NCBI RefSeq assembly: GCF_015277775.1
Contig: NZ_CP063849.1
Coordinates: 8,819,501 to 8,883,500 of the forward strand
DNA length: 64,000 nt
Source of the DNA: Paludibaculum fermentans
Lineage (GTDB): Bacteria > Acidobacteriota > Terriglobia > Bryobacterales > Bryobacteraceae
Direction: 5' to 3'
Part shown: in pieces, positions 27,829 to 37,111 of the stretch
How positions within the stretch are numbered: the stretch's first letter is position 1
How the letters are laid out: each line of letters starts with the position of its first letter
Notes under the pieces: model-generated
Seen by the model: the letters and a program-made list of their open reading frames with translations, nothing else
What the model was told of the DNA's origin: nothing
Database searches by the model: none
Made by a program: the position numbers and the translations under genes

Positions 27829-30732
27829 TTACGGGACAAACTTGGTCCCGCCGATGTTGTAGCAGGCGGATGCCACATTGCTGTAGACCGGTCCTGCCTG
27901 ATTCTTCAACAGGCTGCTGGAGGACAGTAGCGAATCCAGGGAAAGGTTGAAATCGCCCGGGCCGCTGCCGGTCAGCAGGGTCATGAGCGCATCGCTGGGA
28001 TAGACCTGGCTGACGTAGTCGCTGCCTTGGCTCTTGATGGGCTGCGACAGGACATACAGGTCGTGGATCGTGTTGTCCCCGGTCGTCGAATCATTCAACG
28101 TCCCGTAAGTGCGCGTGACGTTCGCCGGGATGCTGCGGGTCGCGTAGTACGACGTGCACTTGTACTCGCATTTTCCGGTCTTGTTATTGCATTCCATCAG
28201 CTTCCACGAGCCGACCTGGGAAGGACTCGTGGCCTGCTGGTACAGCCACGCATCCTTGTAGATGAGGGTAGGAAGCGCCTGTAGGTAGGTGCTCTTCTTG
28301 GCTGCTGTGTCGAAGGCCGCGACCAGGTTTGGCGAGATGGTCTTCGATGTCTGATACCAGGGACTCGATGTGTCGGCCACCTGCTGCCCGATATAGGACA
28401 GCTTGCCCCAGTCGCAGTAGATCGCCTGGACCATCATGTTGTACCCATTTTCCACGTTCACCGCGAACGTCTCCGCCTTGCCGGCCAGGGCGGTCGCCTC
28501 GGCGATCGCGGCATATTCCGCGCCAGGCAAACTCTGCGAATCGTCGCCGAACGCGCTGGTCTGCGACGCCAGCGTGAGCGCATCCCCCAGGACGCTGGCC
28601 GGATCGTAGAAGTCGCCTAACAGTTCCAATCCCGAGATGGCCAGGTTTAGAATTGCCGACGTGTCGACACGCACCTGCGCCTGGCTGGCACTCAGTTCGG
28701 TTTCCGCCAGATCGCCGGCCGCCTGAAACATGCTCAACACCATCGGCGTGGTGCCAGCCGACATGATGCCGCCCACCCAGTCCGGACCCAGGAAACTCTG
28801 CACCTGTCCCAGATAGCCCAGTTCCGTACCAATCTGCCCGAGCGCATCCGTCCATTCGGCTTGCGAAAAGCCGTTCGCATTGGCCGGATAAGGGTATTCG
28901 TTCTTGTCCAGCTTGTATTCACCAAACTTGGTGGCCTGGCTGCCAAAGTAGTAATACCGGACATCGTACAGATGATCGCCGCTGGGATTGGTCAGCACAT
29001 TGTTGATCACCTGGTAGCTAAGCTGCTGATAGGCCGCGATGTGACCGGGCGTATCCGTGAGCGGCCATGCTACCGGCTGACTCCAAAGCAGAGGTTCCAG
29101 CTCGAACACCCGCCCCTTGCCCTGGGCGACTTGTTCCGCCGATTCATGGGCATACGTCCCGGGGCTGAAGAGGCTCTTCCGGTCGCGCCGCAGAAGCCCT
29201 CGGACATACCCGGTCTGCTTCTGCTGCGAATAGACGCTGGTGGAGAAGATGGCCTTTCCGGTCAGTCCCTGCGAGAAATCATCGTCGGAACTCGAGATCA
29301 GGGTGTAGGTGTTCTGGACTGATTCCGAAATAACCTTCTGCAGTACGTATTCCGACGCGCCCAACTGTGCCACTGCCTGCCCGAGTTCCTTGTTGGGCAG
29401 ATAGACGAGTGGCGTGCCGACCGTCGTCAGTACCAACAGATTCCGCGGGCTCTGGTTGGCGCCGGTCAACGCCGTGGCCAGGGCCGTCATCGCCGGATAC
29501 GCCACGCTGGTATCGTTCGATCCGGTGGGGTAGAACTGCCCACATGTGCCGTCGTTTAGCTTACCGCCATACACGCAAACGCTGCCTCCGCTCCAATTGG
29601 AGTCGATGGGCTGGAGACCGAACCGGTCGAGAGTGAGCAGCCAGAAGCCGCCGGCGCCATAGCTCTGATGCGGATTCGTGTAGACCTGATCGTTGATCTG
29701 CACCACCGATTTGGAGCGGGACGGATCGTTGGGGGAAACCGTGAACGTGGCCATTTCGCTCGGGTGGAAGGCGTAGTAGTTGTTGTTGTCGTGCAGCAGT
29801 ATGCCTGTGAGGTATGGCGCGTACTGAAACGGCGCCGCTGCCGTCGTTTCCACGTAATAGTTCTCCGTCGCCTGCCCGGCTTTGGTTTGGCCGGCTCCGA
29901 TGATCATGTAACCGGAAGGCGAGAGCGTCGCGGGCGTGGCCGAGTAGTCGTTGCCGCCGATGGCGGAGGTGTTCAGACCCGCGGGCGCGGTGCGGCCCTC
30001 CATCGTAGTGACGACCACGAGCTCAGCGTTGGAGCGGGCCGCCAGATAGGTCTTCAGGCTGGCGGATTCGTCGAAGCACTGATAGTCCTTCTGCGTGAGT
30101 TCGCTGCGATCCAGCACCAGCACCTGCAGCGCGCTATCGCAGTTCGAAGTCTGGATTCCGTCGGCGCCGATTTTGACCACCGGCCCCCCCTTGGTCGGAC
30201 CCGGCACGACGAAACCCACGGCCGGCGGATATTGCACGGCACTGACGGAAGTGGCGCCCAGCAGCGGCTGCTGCGACCATTCGAAATAGAGCTGTTCCCT
30301 TTTCGGCGCCTTGCCGGCCATCAACACCCGCGCTGTCAGCAGATTGCGGCCGGTACGCATTCCGTCGTGGGCGGTCAGCGCATCGCTCTGCACCGTCCGG
30401 GTGCGGCCGTTCGGCGCCGAGGACTTGCGCCGCTTCAGCGTGAAGGCATCCGAGATGTCCTTCCCGTTCAGCTTCACCTCAAACCGGGTGCTCTGGTCGT
30501 CCGGGATATTGATCCAGACGTGCATCTTGCCGCTCAGCCGCTGGCCCGCGGTAGGAGCTGCAATCACGCTGTCCTTCGACTTCTTGGCGGCTAACTGGCT
30601 GTCCGCCGCAAATCCAACAGTGGAGCTCATGGCCAGGCAGAATGACGCCAAAGCGTACATCCGCAGCCGTGAGCGGTTCCCGGGCGCCGCAGTCATGCGG
30701 CTCCAAATGTCGTCAGTGAGTTTCTCTCTCAT
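27829..30732 (-). CDS. large exported protein of unknown function
   Basis: A 967-residue protein. I chose ATG 30732 (MREKLTDDIWSRMTAA) because a GGAGGGG ribosome site precedes it; the frame is open 38 codons further but without such a site. A signal-like stretch follows (MYALASFCLAMSSTVGFAAD). An Ig-like N-terminal part (VIAAPTAGQRLSGKMHVWIN, FEVKLNGKDISDAFTLK) is followed by ~800 residues with no family I recognise. Cys pairs near the end (CNNKTGKCEYKCTSYY) suggest disulfides and hence export. YLPNKELGQAVAQLGASEYV and GGIMSAGTTPMVLSMFQAAG look like parts of a globular domain. It stands alone and has its own terminator. Confidence 0.7.
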   Translation of the reverse strand: MREKLTDDIWSRMTAAPGNRSRLRMYALASFCLAMSSTVGFAADSQLAAKKSKDSVIAAPTAGQRLSGKMHVWINIPDDQSTRFEVKLNGKDISDAFTLKRRKSSAPNGRTRTVQSDALTAHDGMRTGRNLLTARVLMAGKAPKREQLYFEWSQQPLLGATSVSAVQYPPAVGFVVPGPTKGGPVVKIGADGIQTSNCDSALQVLVLDRSELTQKDYQCFDESASLKTYLAARSNAELVVVTTMEGRTAPAGLNTSAIGGNDYSATPATLSPSGYMIIGAGQTKAGQATENYYVETTAAAPFQYAPYLTGILLHDNNNYYAFHPSEMATFTVSPNDPSRSKSVVQINDQVYTNPHQSYGAGGFWLLTLDRFGLQPIDSNWSGGSVCVYGGKLNDGTCGQFYPTGSNDTSVAYPAMTALATALTGANQSPRNLLVLTTVGTPLVYLPNKELGQAVAQLGASEYVLQKVISESVQNTYTLISSSDDDFSQGLTGKAIFSTSVYSQQKQTGYVRGLLRRDRKSLFSPGTYAHESAEQVAQGKGRVFELEPLLWSQPVAWPLTDTPGHIAAYQQLSYQVINNVLTNPSGDHLYDVRYYYFGSQATKFGEYKLDKNEYPYPANANGFSQAEWTDALGQIGTELGYLGQVQSFLGPDWVGGIMSAGTTPMVLSMFQAAGDLAETELSASQAQVRVDTSAILNLAISGLELLGDFYDPASVLGDALTLASQTSAFGDDSQSLPGAEYAAIAEATALAGKAETFAVNVENGYNMMVQAIYCDWGKLSYIGQQVADTSSPWYQTSKTISPNLVAAFDTAAKKSTYLQALPTLIYKDAWLYQQATSPSQVGSWKLMECNNKTGKCEYKCTSYYATRSIPANVTRTYGTLNDSTTGDNTIHDLYVLSQPIKSQGSDYVSQVYPSDALMTLLTGSGPGDFNLSLDSLLSSSSLLKNQAGPVYSNVASACYNIGGTKFVP

Positions 30733-31186
30733 GCCCCTCCAAGTGGCGACCACCTGGAGAAATGTGATCAAAGATCCCGGAGATCGCGGCAACGTGCCGG
30801 GCAGCCGTTGAATCATTGAAATTGCGAGGCTTGGGCTTAGATGCATTGAGGGCGGAAAGGACGGGAGGGAGCCATGGGGAGATCAAGACCAACCGGCGTC
30901 CGGCCTTCCTCCGAAACGCGGAAAAGGGGAGCCCCGATGGCTCCCCCTCAACCTGGCACGTCAAATTCGATCTTCCGGAATCAGCCGCCGGAGTTCTGTC
31001 GTGTCTCTTCCGTCTTCAGATGATCTGTGCAATCAGCTCGCCCGCCGCAAGCGTCTATTCCCAGATTACGTTCCTAAGGATGCACGCGAAGACATTGCCA
31101 CGCAGCGAGCACCCAGGCGGAGGAACGCCGAAGGGCGCCTGCCCAAGGCCTGCGGATCCCTTCGCCAGGATCCCGTCGCCAACCGT
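30733..31186. other. intergenic region, no gene seen
   Basis: 454 bases between two minus-strand genes. It contains the terminator at 30921-30946 and the upstream region of the 30732 gene. Short frames on the plus strand have no support. Confidence 0.4.
30921..30946 (-). terminator. rho-independent terminator
   Basis: GGGGAGCC at 30926-30933 pairs perfectly with GGCTCCCC at 30939-30946 around a 5-base loop; on the minus strand TTTTCC follows. It would end transcription from the membrane-protein gene that stops at 31187. Confidence 0.75.
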
Positions 31187-31747
31187 TCACTCCGCCGCGA
31201 CGGCCGCCTGCTCCCGCATGCGCTTCGGATAGGACGACGTGAAGCGAACCGCCCCATAGATCGCCCCAATCGTCGCAATCGTGCCGACCCCCTTGGGTAC
31301 GGCTGGAAAGTAGATCCAGAGCACTTCCGCGCAGATACACACCAGGACCGCGCCCGCCCAGGCAGCCGAGATGATCCGATTCGTCTGCAGGAAGCTCGGA
31401 TTGTTCCACAACTCGGGGCGTACCTCCTCCCGCGCATACTGCAAGGTGAAGGGCTGGCCGATCGCCAGCGAGGCCACGATGATCGCCAGCAGTCCGGCGT
31501 CCACCCGCAGGCGAACTTCAGTCACGGTCCAGTTTGCATCGGTGGAATAGGCGGCCGCCGCCAGGCCTGCAAACAGCAGCACGCTGCTCAGCTCCAGAAG
31601 TTTGACGGATTGCTTGCCGCTGAGAGCCCTGGCCGCTGTCAGGATAACCGCCGCGATCGCCGCACAGACCAACCCCATCACCGAACCGCCCAGGTTTGAG
31701 ACGGCAAAAAACACCACAAAGGGCGCGTAGCCCAGAAGAATACCCAT
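31187..31747 (-). CDS. small integral membrane protein
   Basis: A 186-residue protein. ATG 31747 (MGILLGYAPFVVFFAVSNLG) is chosen because GGAGG lies 10 bp upstream; a longer frame begins at 31786. Six hydrophobic segments are visible: FVVFFAVSNLGGSVMGLVCA, AAIAAVILTAARAL, LLFAGLAAAAY, LLAIIVASLAIG, AWAGAVLVCICAEVLWIYF and VGTIATIGAIYGAVRF. I do not recognise the family. The terminator downstream suggests a single-gene transcript. Confidence 0.7.
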   Translation of the reverse strand: MGILLGYAPFVVFFAVSNLGGSVMGLVCAAIAAVILTAARALSGKQSVKLLELSSVLLFAGLAAAAYSTDANWTVTEVRLRVDAGLLAIIVASLAIGQPFTLQYAREEVRPELWNNPSFLQTNRIISAAWAGAVLVCICAEVLWIYFPAVPKGVGTIATIGAIYGAVRFTSSYPKRMREQAAVAAE

Positions 31748-32080
31748 AATTGTTGCCTCCAGTGCGCAGCCCCTCCAGAATTCCATCGCTTAGAAGCTGC
31801 GCACCGGAATAGTGGTGGCCGGACCCGAGAAAGTGATCATCGCCGCCCTCTGTCGGAGGTAAGGATGGCGTTTCAGTCACTCTGAACTCGAGCGGCCGCT
31901 GCTTCACGGGGACAGGCGAATCCACGACACGCCCCGCTTCCAGGATGCTCTGGCCCACATTGCCTCGTCGGGCTCCTGTCGGCGGTCACTTCAGTTGCAG
32001 GCCGCATCCGCCAACTTCAGCAACAGAATCCACGGGAAACGCGGCAGCGAAAGTCTTCAGGCCCACAGCGCGTCTCCCTG
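31748..32080. other. intergenic region, no convincing gene
   Basis: 333 bases. A minus-strand frame reads VDSPVPVKQRPLEFRVTETP and could be a relic of a secreted protein, but it has no start with a ribosome site. Confidence 0.35.
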
Positions 32081-33742
32081 TCACTCCGCCAACACACCCA
32101 GCTCCTCTCGATCCAGATCGTGCACCACCGCACAGGAGTTATCGAAAACCATCGTCGCCCCCTTCTCCAGGGCAAACGCCGGCCACTCCGGCAACCCGCC
32201 ATGATTCGGATTCCCGCTCCGGGCAAATCGCACCCAGGCGTCGCTCACCTTCTCAGCCAGCGCCCGAGCCGCCGCGCCCCCACCCGTCGCCGGATCGCAC
32301 CGGTCGGTATTCGCGAACACAAACGGCAGCTCGGCACAGTGGTACGACCGGATCCGCCCGTCCAGCACCGGAGTGTTCCACGCGAACACGTACACATACA
32401 CCGGAGCCGCCCCCTGCGCCGCTTTGGCGGAAGCCTGCTGGAGAACGCACTGCCGCATGCCCGAAGACTGCCAGAGCGCGAACAGGTCGCAAGGCTTCGC
32501 TAATGGATGCCCGCGCCGCAGCGCCTCCAGCACACGCGCCCCTTTCACCGCCCCATGCCCCTTCGTGATCGCTTTCGCCAAATCATCCATCGTGTAATCT
32601 TCGAACTCCGGCCAGAGCCAGCCGATCCCAAACTCGGTTCGCGTGGAGCCCACCAACAGCGGGACTTTCGCAGAAACAGCCGGTGCGCCTCGCACAAACG
32701 GGGATTCCGGCAGAATCACGCCATCCACCGTCGGGGCCCAAGGCATCAGCTCCGCATGTCTTCCGAACTCGAGCGGCTTCGAATAGTCCGGCGGCGGATA
32801 CACGGCCTTTGCCGCAGCCAGGCCGGCCTGGATGATCTGTTCGACGGGCAACGTCTGAATGCGAGCCACGTCTGCCGCGCGCAATCCCAACTCCTTCAGC
32901 ACCGCCTCGGCCAGTTTCGTCGTTTTCTCAGGGCCCGGCATGTAGAGCATTGAGCCGCTCTGCACAATCGCCTTGTGGAACAGGCCCGCGGCGCGCGGCA
33001 TGGCCATCAGCGCCGTCACCTTGCCGCCTCCGCCGGACTGTCCGAACACCGTCACGTTGCCCGGATCCCCACCAAAGTTCCGGATGTTGGCCCGCACCCA
33101 CTCCAGCGCCGCGACAATATCCAGTAGCCCCACATTGCCGGACTCGGCGTACGGGGCGCCGCCCAACGCCGCGAGATTCAGAAACCCCAGGGCGCCCACC
33201 CGGTGATTCAACGAGACCACCACCACATCGCCCCGGCGCGCCAGGTTCTCCCCGTCGTACGTCTTCATGTCCTGGGCTGACCCGGTCGAAAAGCCCCCGC
33301 CGTGCAGCCACACCATCACCGGCCGCTTGCGCCCGTCCAACCCCGGCGTCCATATGTTGACTCGCAGGCAGTCCTCGTTCGGAAATCCGTCGTCCCACTG
33401 GTAAACGAAAGCGACTTCATCCTTATCCCAGTGCGGCCTCGGCTCCTGCGGACAGACATAGCCGTAGGTGAGCGAGCTGCGGACGCCCTTCCAGGGCTCG
33501 GGTTCGGCCGGAGGCCGGAAACGCCGGGCTCCGCCGGTGGCGGCGCCATAGGGGATCCCTCGAAAAGTCGACACCCCGCGCCGCACAAATCCGCGAACCT
33601 TACCCGCCTCGGTCTCCGCCACCGCGGCTCCCTTGGTAGCGACAATCGAATCGCCCTCCGGAACCCGGGAAGCCACCGGGACCGCCGAACCCATCGCCAA
33701 TCCGCCGGCCGTCTTCAGCCACGAGCGCCTGCCCGACAACAT
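32081..33742 (-). CDS. carboxylesterase type B (PnbA-like)
   Basis: A 553-residue alpha/beta hydrolase from ATG 33742. The N-terminus [17 protein letters not shown] resembles a Tat signal. Family motifs: [19 protein letters not shown], oxyanion loop [12 protein letters not shown] (~146-156), and the nucleophile elbow GQSGGGGK with S236. SFFVRG-region and [11 protein letters not shown] supply the later acid/His part (His in YHCAELPF). [14 protein letters not shown] is the usual C-terminal signature. It should hydrolyse carboxylic esters in the periplasm or outside the cell; the natural substrate is unknown. It stands alone. Confidence 0.9.
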   Translation of the reverse strand: MLSGRRSWLKTAGGLAMGSAVPVASRVPEGDSIVATKGAAVAETEAGKVRGFVRRGVSTFRGIPYGAATGGARRFRPPAEPEPWKGVRSSLTYGYVCPQEPRPHWDKDEVAFVYQWDDGFPNEDCLRVNIWTPGLDGRKRPVMVWLHGGGFSTGSAQDMKTYDGENLARRGDVVVVSLNHRVGALGFLNLAALGGAPYAESGNVGLLDIVAALEWVRANIRNFGGDPGNVTVFGQSGGGGKVTALMAMPRAAGLFHKAIVQSGSMLYMPGPEKTTKLAEAVLKELGLRAADVARIQTLPVEQIIQAGLAAAKAVYPPPDYSKPLEFGRHAELMPWAPTVDGVILPESPFVRGAPAVSAKVPLLVGSTRTEFGIGWLWPEFEDYTMDDLAKAITKGHGAVKGARVLEALRRGHPLAKPCDLFALWQSSGMRQCVLQQASAKAAQGAAPVYVYVFAWNTPVLDGRIRSYHCAELPFVFANTDRCDPATGGGAAARALAEKVSDAWVRFARSGNPNHGGLPEWPAFALEKGATMVFDNSCAVVHDLDREELGVLAE

Positions 33743-33850
33743 CAGCCACCCCCTTCGGAAAGTCGGAATGGCCGCAGTTTAACACTGCGAAGTCTGAAAA
33801 TCTTGCCAGCTTTTTGCCTGGCACAGGGCATTCGTCCGCCACCACGCCCC

Positions 33851-34708
33851 CTAATGCAAATGTCGCAGCTTGTCCGGATTCCGCACCACGTACACCGCGG
33901 CGATCTTCCCGTCCTCAATGGCCAGCGCGGTCGTCTGCAGTTCTCCATCAGCCTCCCAGCTAATGAAACCAGGCAGTCCATTGACGAAACAAACGCGGAC
34001 CAGCTTCGAGTCATTCTTCTGGAACCATCCCGCCAGATACCGGTGTAAATTCATCACGGCCTCATACCCCACCACGGGTTCCATCGCTGCCGGGCGCTTG
34101 CCCCCGCCATCCGCATGAACCCTCACATCCTCCGCCAGCAGCGCACCCAACGCCTGCATATCCCCGCCGCGGGAAGCCGTGAAGAACGCCTCCGCCAGGG
34201 CGAGACTCTTCTTCTTCTCCACCTCAAACCGCGGCCTCGCCTCACGAACATGGACCCGGGCCCGCGCGGCTAGCTGCCGGCACGCCGCCGGCTCTCTGTC
34301 GATCGTCGCCGCGACCTCTTCGAAGCCCAGCCCGAACACATCGTGGAGCAGGAAAGCCGCCCGTTCCAACGGCGAAAGCCGCTCCAACGCCAGCATCAAC
34401 GGCAAGGTGACATCTTCCACCTCGTCCTCCTCGACGACCGGATCCGGCAGCCACGGGCCAATATAGGTTTCCCGCTGGCGTCGCGCTGACTTGAGCTGAT
34501 CCAGGCAAACGCGGGTCACCGTGCGTCGCAGGAACGCCTCGGGCTCCCGCACGCTGCCGCGCTCGACCCCCATCCACCGCAGGAAGGTCTCCTGCACCGC
34601 ATCCTCGGCATCCGCGACGGAGCCGAGCATGCGGTACGCAACGCGCACGAGCTTCGGGCGCAGCGGACCAAAGACCGCCGCCGCGTCCTCTGTACCCGTG
34701 CCGCTCAT
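33851..34708 (-). CDS. ECF41-group sigma factor with fused SnoaL-like domain
   Basis: A 285-residue protein from ATG 34708; the open frame extends far upstream but those residues overlap the partner gene. Region 2 has LVRVAYRMLGSVADAEDAVQ and ETFLRWMGV, region 4 has LSPLERAAFLLHDVFGLGFE then VAATIDREPAACRQLAARAR. The C-terminal ~110 residues are an NTF2/SnoaL-like domain. All three ECF41 marks are present: WLPDP in the linker (WLPEP in the family), DGGGK in the extension and NPDKL at the end. In this group the fused domain tunes sigma activity in place of an anti-sigma factor. Its ATG overlaps the partner's stop by one base. Confidence 0.93.
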   Translation of the reverse strand: MSGTGTEDAAAVFGPLRPKLVRVAYRMLGSVADAEDAVQETFLRWMGVERGSVREPEAFLRRTVTRVCLDQLKSARRQRETYIGPWLPDPVVEEDEVEDVTLPLMLALERLSPLERAAFLLHDVFGLGFEEVAATIDREPAACRQLAARARVHVREARPRFEVEKKKSLALAEAFFTASRGGDMQALGALLAEDVRVHADGGGKRPAAMEPVVGYEAVMNLHRYLAGWFQKNDSKLVRVCFVNGLPGFISWEADGELQTTALAIEDGKIAAVYVVRNPDKLRHLH

Positions 34709-35202
34709 CAGGCGACGGCCTCCTGGGCAGCGAACTGCTGGGCCATGGCCTTGACCTCCGCCGGCTCCGCCCACAATCCGAAGCCGACAACGATCCGGTT
34801 CCACCCGTTGATGATATTGATCGTCAACGTGAGCTTCACCTGTTCTTCCTCCGTGAAATGAGCCCTCAGGGCTTCGTAGGCACTCTCGTGCCCCCGGCCC
34901 TCCGAGAGCCGCGTCAGCGCCTCGGTCCAGCCCAGCGCGGCCCGTTCCCGCTCGGTGTAGCAGGGAGCCTCGCGCCACCCTGGCAGCACATAGATGCGCT
35001 GCTCGGTCTCGCCCCGCTCGCGTGCCTCCGCGGCATGGAGGTTCAGGCAGTTGGCGCAGCCGTTGATCTGTGAGGCGCGCAGCCGCACCAGTTCCGTCAG
35101 GCTGGGCTCCAGGCTGGACGAGGCAGAGAGCGAGAGCATGGCTTGTTGCCACTCCTTCACCAGGGAAGGGGCAGCAGCGAAGATGTTCAGTTTGCTTCTC
35201 AT
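34708..35202 (-). CDS. carboxymuconolactone decarboxylase / AhpD-like protein, ECF41 partner
   Basis: A 164-residue protein from ATG 35202, 7 bp after GGAGA. An upstream start at 35235 is ruled out because it would precede the expected transcription start. The AhpD-type redox motif is visible as C49-x2-C52-x3-H56 (LRASQINGCANCLNLHAAEA), with the second helix LTLTINIINGWNRIVVGF. Family knowledge: such proteins are peroxidase-like thiol redox enzymes, and COE-type genes (carboxymuconolactone decarboxylase, oxidoreductase, epimerase) are the standard targets of ECF41 sigmas. Translation runs straight into the sigma gene. Confidence 0.92.
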   Translation of the reverse strand: MRSKLNIFAAAPSLVKEWQQAMLSLSASSSLEPSLTELVRLRASQINGCANCLNLHAAEARERGETEQRIYVLPGWREAPCYTERERAALGWTEALTRLSEGRGHESAYEALRAHFTEEEQVKLTLTINIINGWNRIVVGFGLWAEPAEVKAMAQQFAAQEAVA

Positions 35203-35235
35203 AGCGGGTCTCCTTTTTGCAACTTCTACCTTCAT

Positions 35236-35262
35236 GACGAACGAGCCTCCGCCGTTGTGACA
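35236..35262 (-). promoter_or_regulatory. ECF41-type promoter
   Basis: On the minus strand TGTCACA (35262-35256) is followed after exactly 16 bases by CGTC (35239-35236). This is the published ECF41 consensus TGTCACA-N16-CGTC. It lies 33 bp before the AhpD-like start, so the sigma operon is expected to be autoregulated. Confidence 0.88.
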
Positions 35263-35920
35263 TCAAGCCGCCGGGCCGCGGGCGTCCCCTTCCGGAAGCA
35301 AGCTTCTCTCGAAGCAATCCACTCCCCCCCTCCAGCATTCCCCTGGGCATCGCCCAGGACCCGCCGCAGCAAGGAAGACGCCCGCACCACCAGCGACGAA
35401 CACAGAACCTAACCACCGACGACAATCGCGGCCACCCGCACGACGAAAGGAGGAAGCCCGGCGAACCCTGACAGGCTCCCTCCGCCCACTGTCTGTCACC
35501 AAGTCGGGTCCGCCCCGAACGGCCATCCCGTTGCACCGCCCTCGCCCGCCCACTCGCGCGACACCGCGCCAGCGCGGGCGCCCGCACGAACACCCGGGTG
35601 TATACTACCCCGTAGCTGGGACGCCGGGAAGAACAACCCCGCCGGACAATCGGAGAAAAGAAAGCAAAGAACTGCCGTCAATTGACCCCGCTGCGCCCCT
35701 TCCAGGGTGCGCCCCTGGTGCCGGTTGCACGGTCATGGTGGCAGCCCGTCTCGTAGACGGCGCGGGAGCTGCCCGCATTGCGTGGAACCGCTGATCGCGC
35801 GCGGCTCGCGGAGGAGTCTTTGAGAATCCGTATCCCTGCCCTGGCGGCTCGGAGGCCGCGCGAATCCTTCCTCTCATCCCGGTCCCCTGGGTGGATGCTT
35901 GCTGTCGAAAGGACAAAGCT
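35263..35920. other. intergenic region, no gene seen
   Basis: About 660 bases. Several frames are open by composition only. CCCGGGTGTATACTACCCC near 35597-35612 contains a GTATAC palindrome but no clear promoter. AAAGGA at 35908-35913 serves the next gene. Confidence 0.35.
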
Positions 35921-36901
35921 GTGTCACTACAATTCACAAGAAGGGCGCTGACGTTTCAGTTAAACAGCGGCGATGCCTTCAAACAGAGCGAATCCCGCAC
36001 CACACTGAGAATGATCAATGCCTGGTGGGCTGCATACAAGAGTTGGGAGGAGCGCGACACGTTTGAGGCAGCCTTCCGCGGCGGGCGCATGACGGTCCGC
36101 CAGGGCACCGAGTCGCAGACTTACGGCGATTACGGAGGAAAAACCGCCGACATCGCTTTCGGCGCGCGCCACGGCGATATCGAGAAGCAACTCTATCCGG
36201 CGGAACGCTACCGGACCGGCACCGACAGCCTGAAAGAACGCATGAATCCCGCCAACTTCGGTATGCACGAAGGAGAGCGGTTGAAATACAGACACGGTCT
36301 GCACGACCTCAGCGGATCCTTGTGCAGCCCCATGGTGCCGCTCATCACAAAACAGGTCCGTTGGAAATGGGGCGAACTCGCCGTGCGCACCACCATCTTC
36401 ATGCCCCTCGCCGAGCCCGAAGACATGGCGCTCTTTCACCTCTTGAACAGCATGGCGAAAGCCGAGCGCCTCGCGCGGCCCGAGATCTACACCCGCGTGG
36501 TCGAACTGCGCCGCCGCATGACCCGCCTGAAACTGGCCGACTCGGCCGACATCGGAGCCGGCCTCCACAACATTGCGCCCACCGACGATCACGTGAAATT
36601 CCGCTACGGGATCAAGCAAATCCCCGGCAAGGATGGACAACTCACCGGCAAGGACAAGGAGCGCTTCAACAAGGCGCTCGATTACCGGTCGATCCTGCCC
36701 ACCGTGCCCAAGGCGAGCCTGATGAACGAAATCGTGATCTGCTATCGCGAGCACGCCGGACCCCGTTTCCCCCTCTTCACGAAGTGGATCAGCGAGCAGG
36801 AAGCTTTCGTCTGCTTCGACAACGAACCCAGTTCCCACTGGATCGTAGGCGGCAAGATCCCCAACAAATGGTCGGATGCCAAAGACCGGCTGCCCATCTA
36901 G
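35921..36901 (+). CDS. hypothetical protein, family not recognised
   Basis: A 326-residue protein. I chose GTG 35921 (VSLQFTRRALTFQLNSGDAF), preceded by AAAGGA, over GTG 35891. It reads as a soluble, mixed alpha/beta protein with no signal peptide: INAWWAAYKSWEERDTFEAA, GKTADIAFGARHGDIEKQLY, HDLSGSLCSPMVPLITKQVR and FPLFTKWISEQEAFVCFDNE. Base composition matches the chromosome. I see no catalytic motif and cannot name a family. It is the last normal gene before the Rhs/mobile region. Confidence 0.6.
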   Translation: MSLQFTRRALTFQLNSGDAFKQSESRTTLRMINAWWAAYKSWEERDTFEAAFRGGRMTVRQGTESQTYGDYGGKTADIAFGARHGDIEKQLYPAERYRTGTDSLKERMNPANFGMHEGERLKYRHGLHDLSGSLCSPMVPLITKQVRWKWGELAVRTTIFMPLAEPEDMALFHLLNSMAKAERLARPEIYTRVVELRRRMTRLKLADSADIGAGLHNIAPTDDHVKFRYGIKQIPGKDGQLTGKDKERFNKALDYRSILPTVPKASLMNEIVICYREHAGPRFPLFTKWISEQEAFVCFDNEPSSHWIVGGKIPNKWSDAKDRLPI

Positions 36902-36934
36902 CCCACCCAACCAAATCAGAGTCTCTCCGCCCCC

Positions 36935-36966
36935 GGGCCCCTGCCGCTTCACAGTGGGAGGGGCCC
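36935..36966 (+). terminator. candidate terminator hairpin
   Basis: GGGCCCC at 36935-36941 pairs with GGGGCCC at 36960-36966, 34 bp after the stop at 36901; TTCCCTCTT follows. The U-tract is weak. Confidence 0.4.
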
Positions 36967-37111
36967 TTCCCTCTTCGGGCAGCAAAGCGGGGCAGTCCGT
37001 GAGACCCGGCCGTCCGGTCAGCATCCTGCGGCCGCAGGCATAGCAACTGCCCAGCCCCACTCGGGCGGAGCCGGGCCCAAATGAGCTCACCATGCAGGCA
37101 ATAATGGGACC

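Noticed and set aside
33851-35593. 580-codon fusion frame including the ECF sigma factor
   Set aside because: The upstream part overlaps the AhpD-like gene in another frame and is Arg/Gly-rich noise; the sigma factor starts at 34708 by overlap with its partner's stop.
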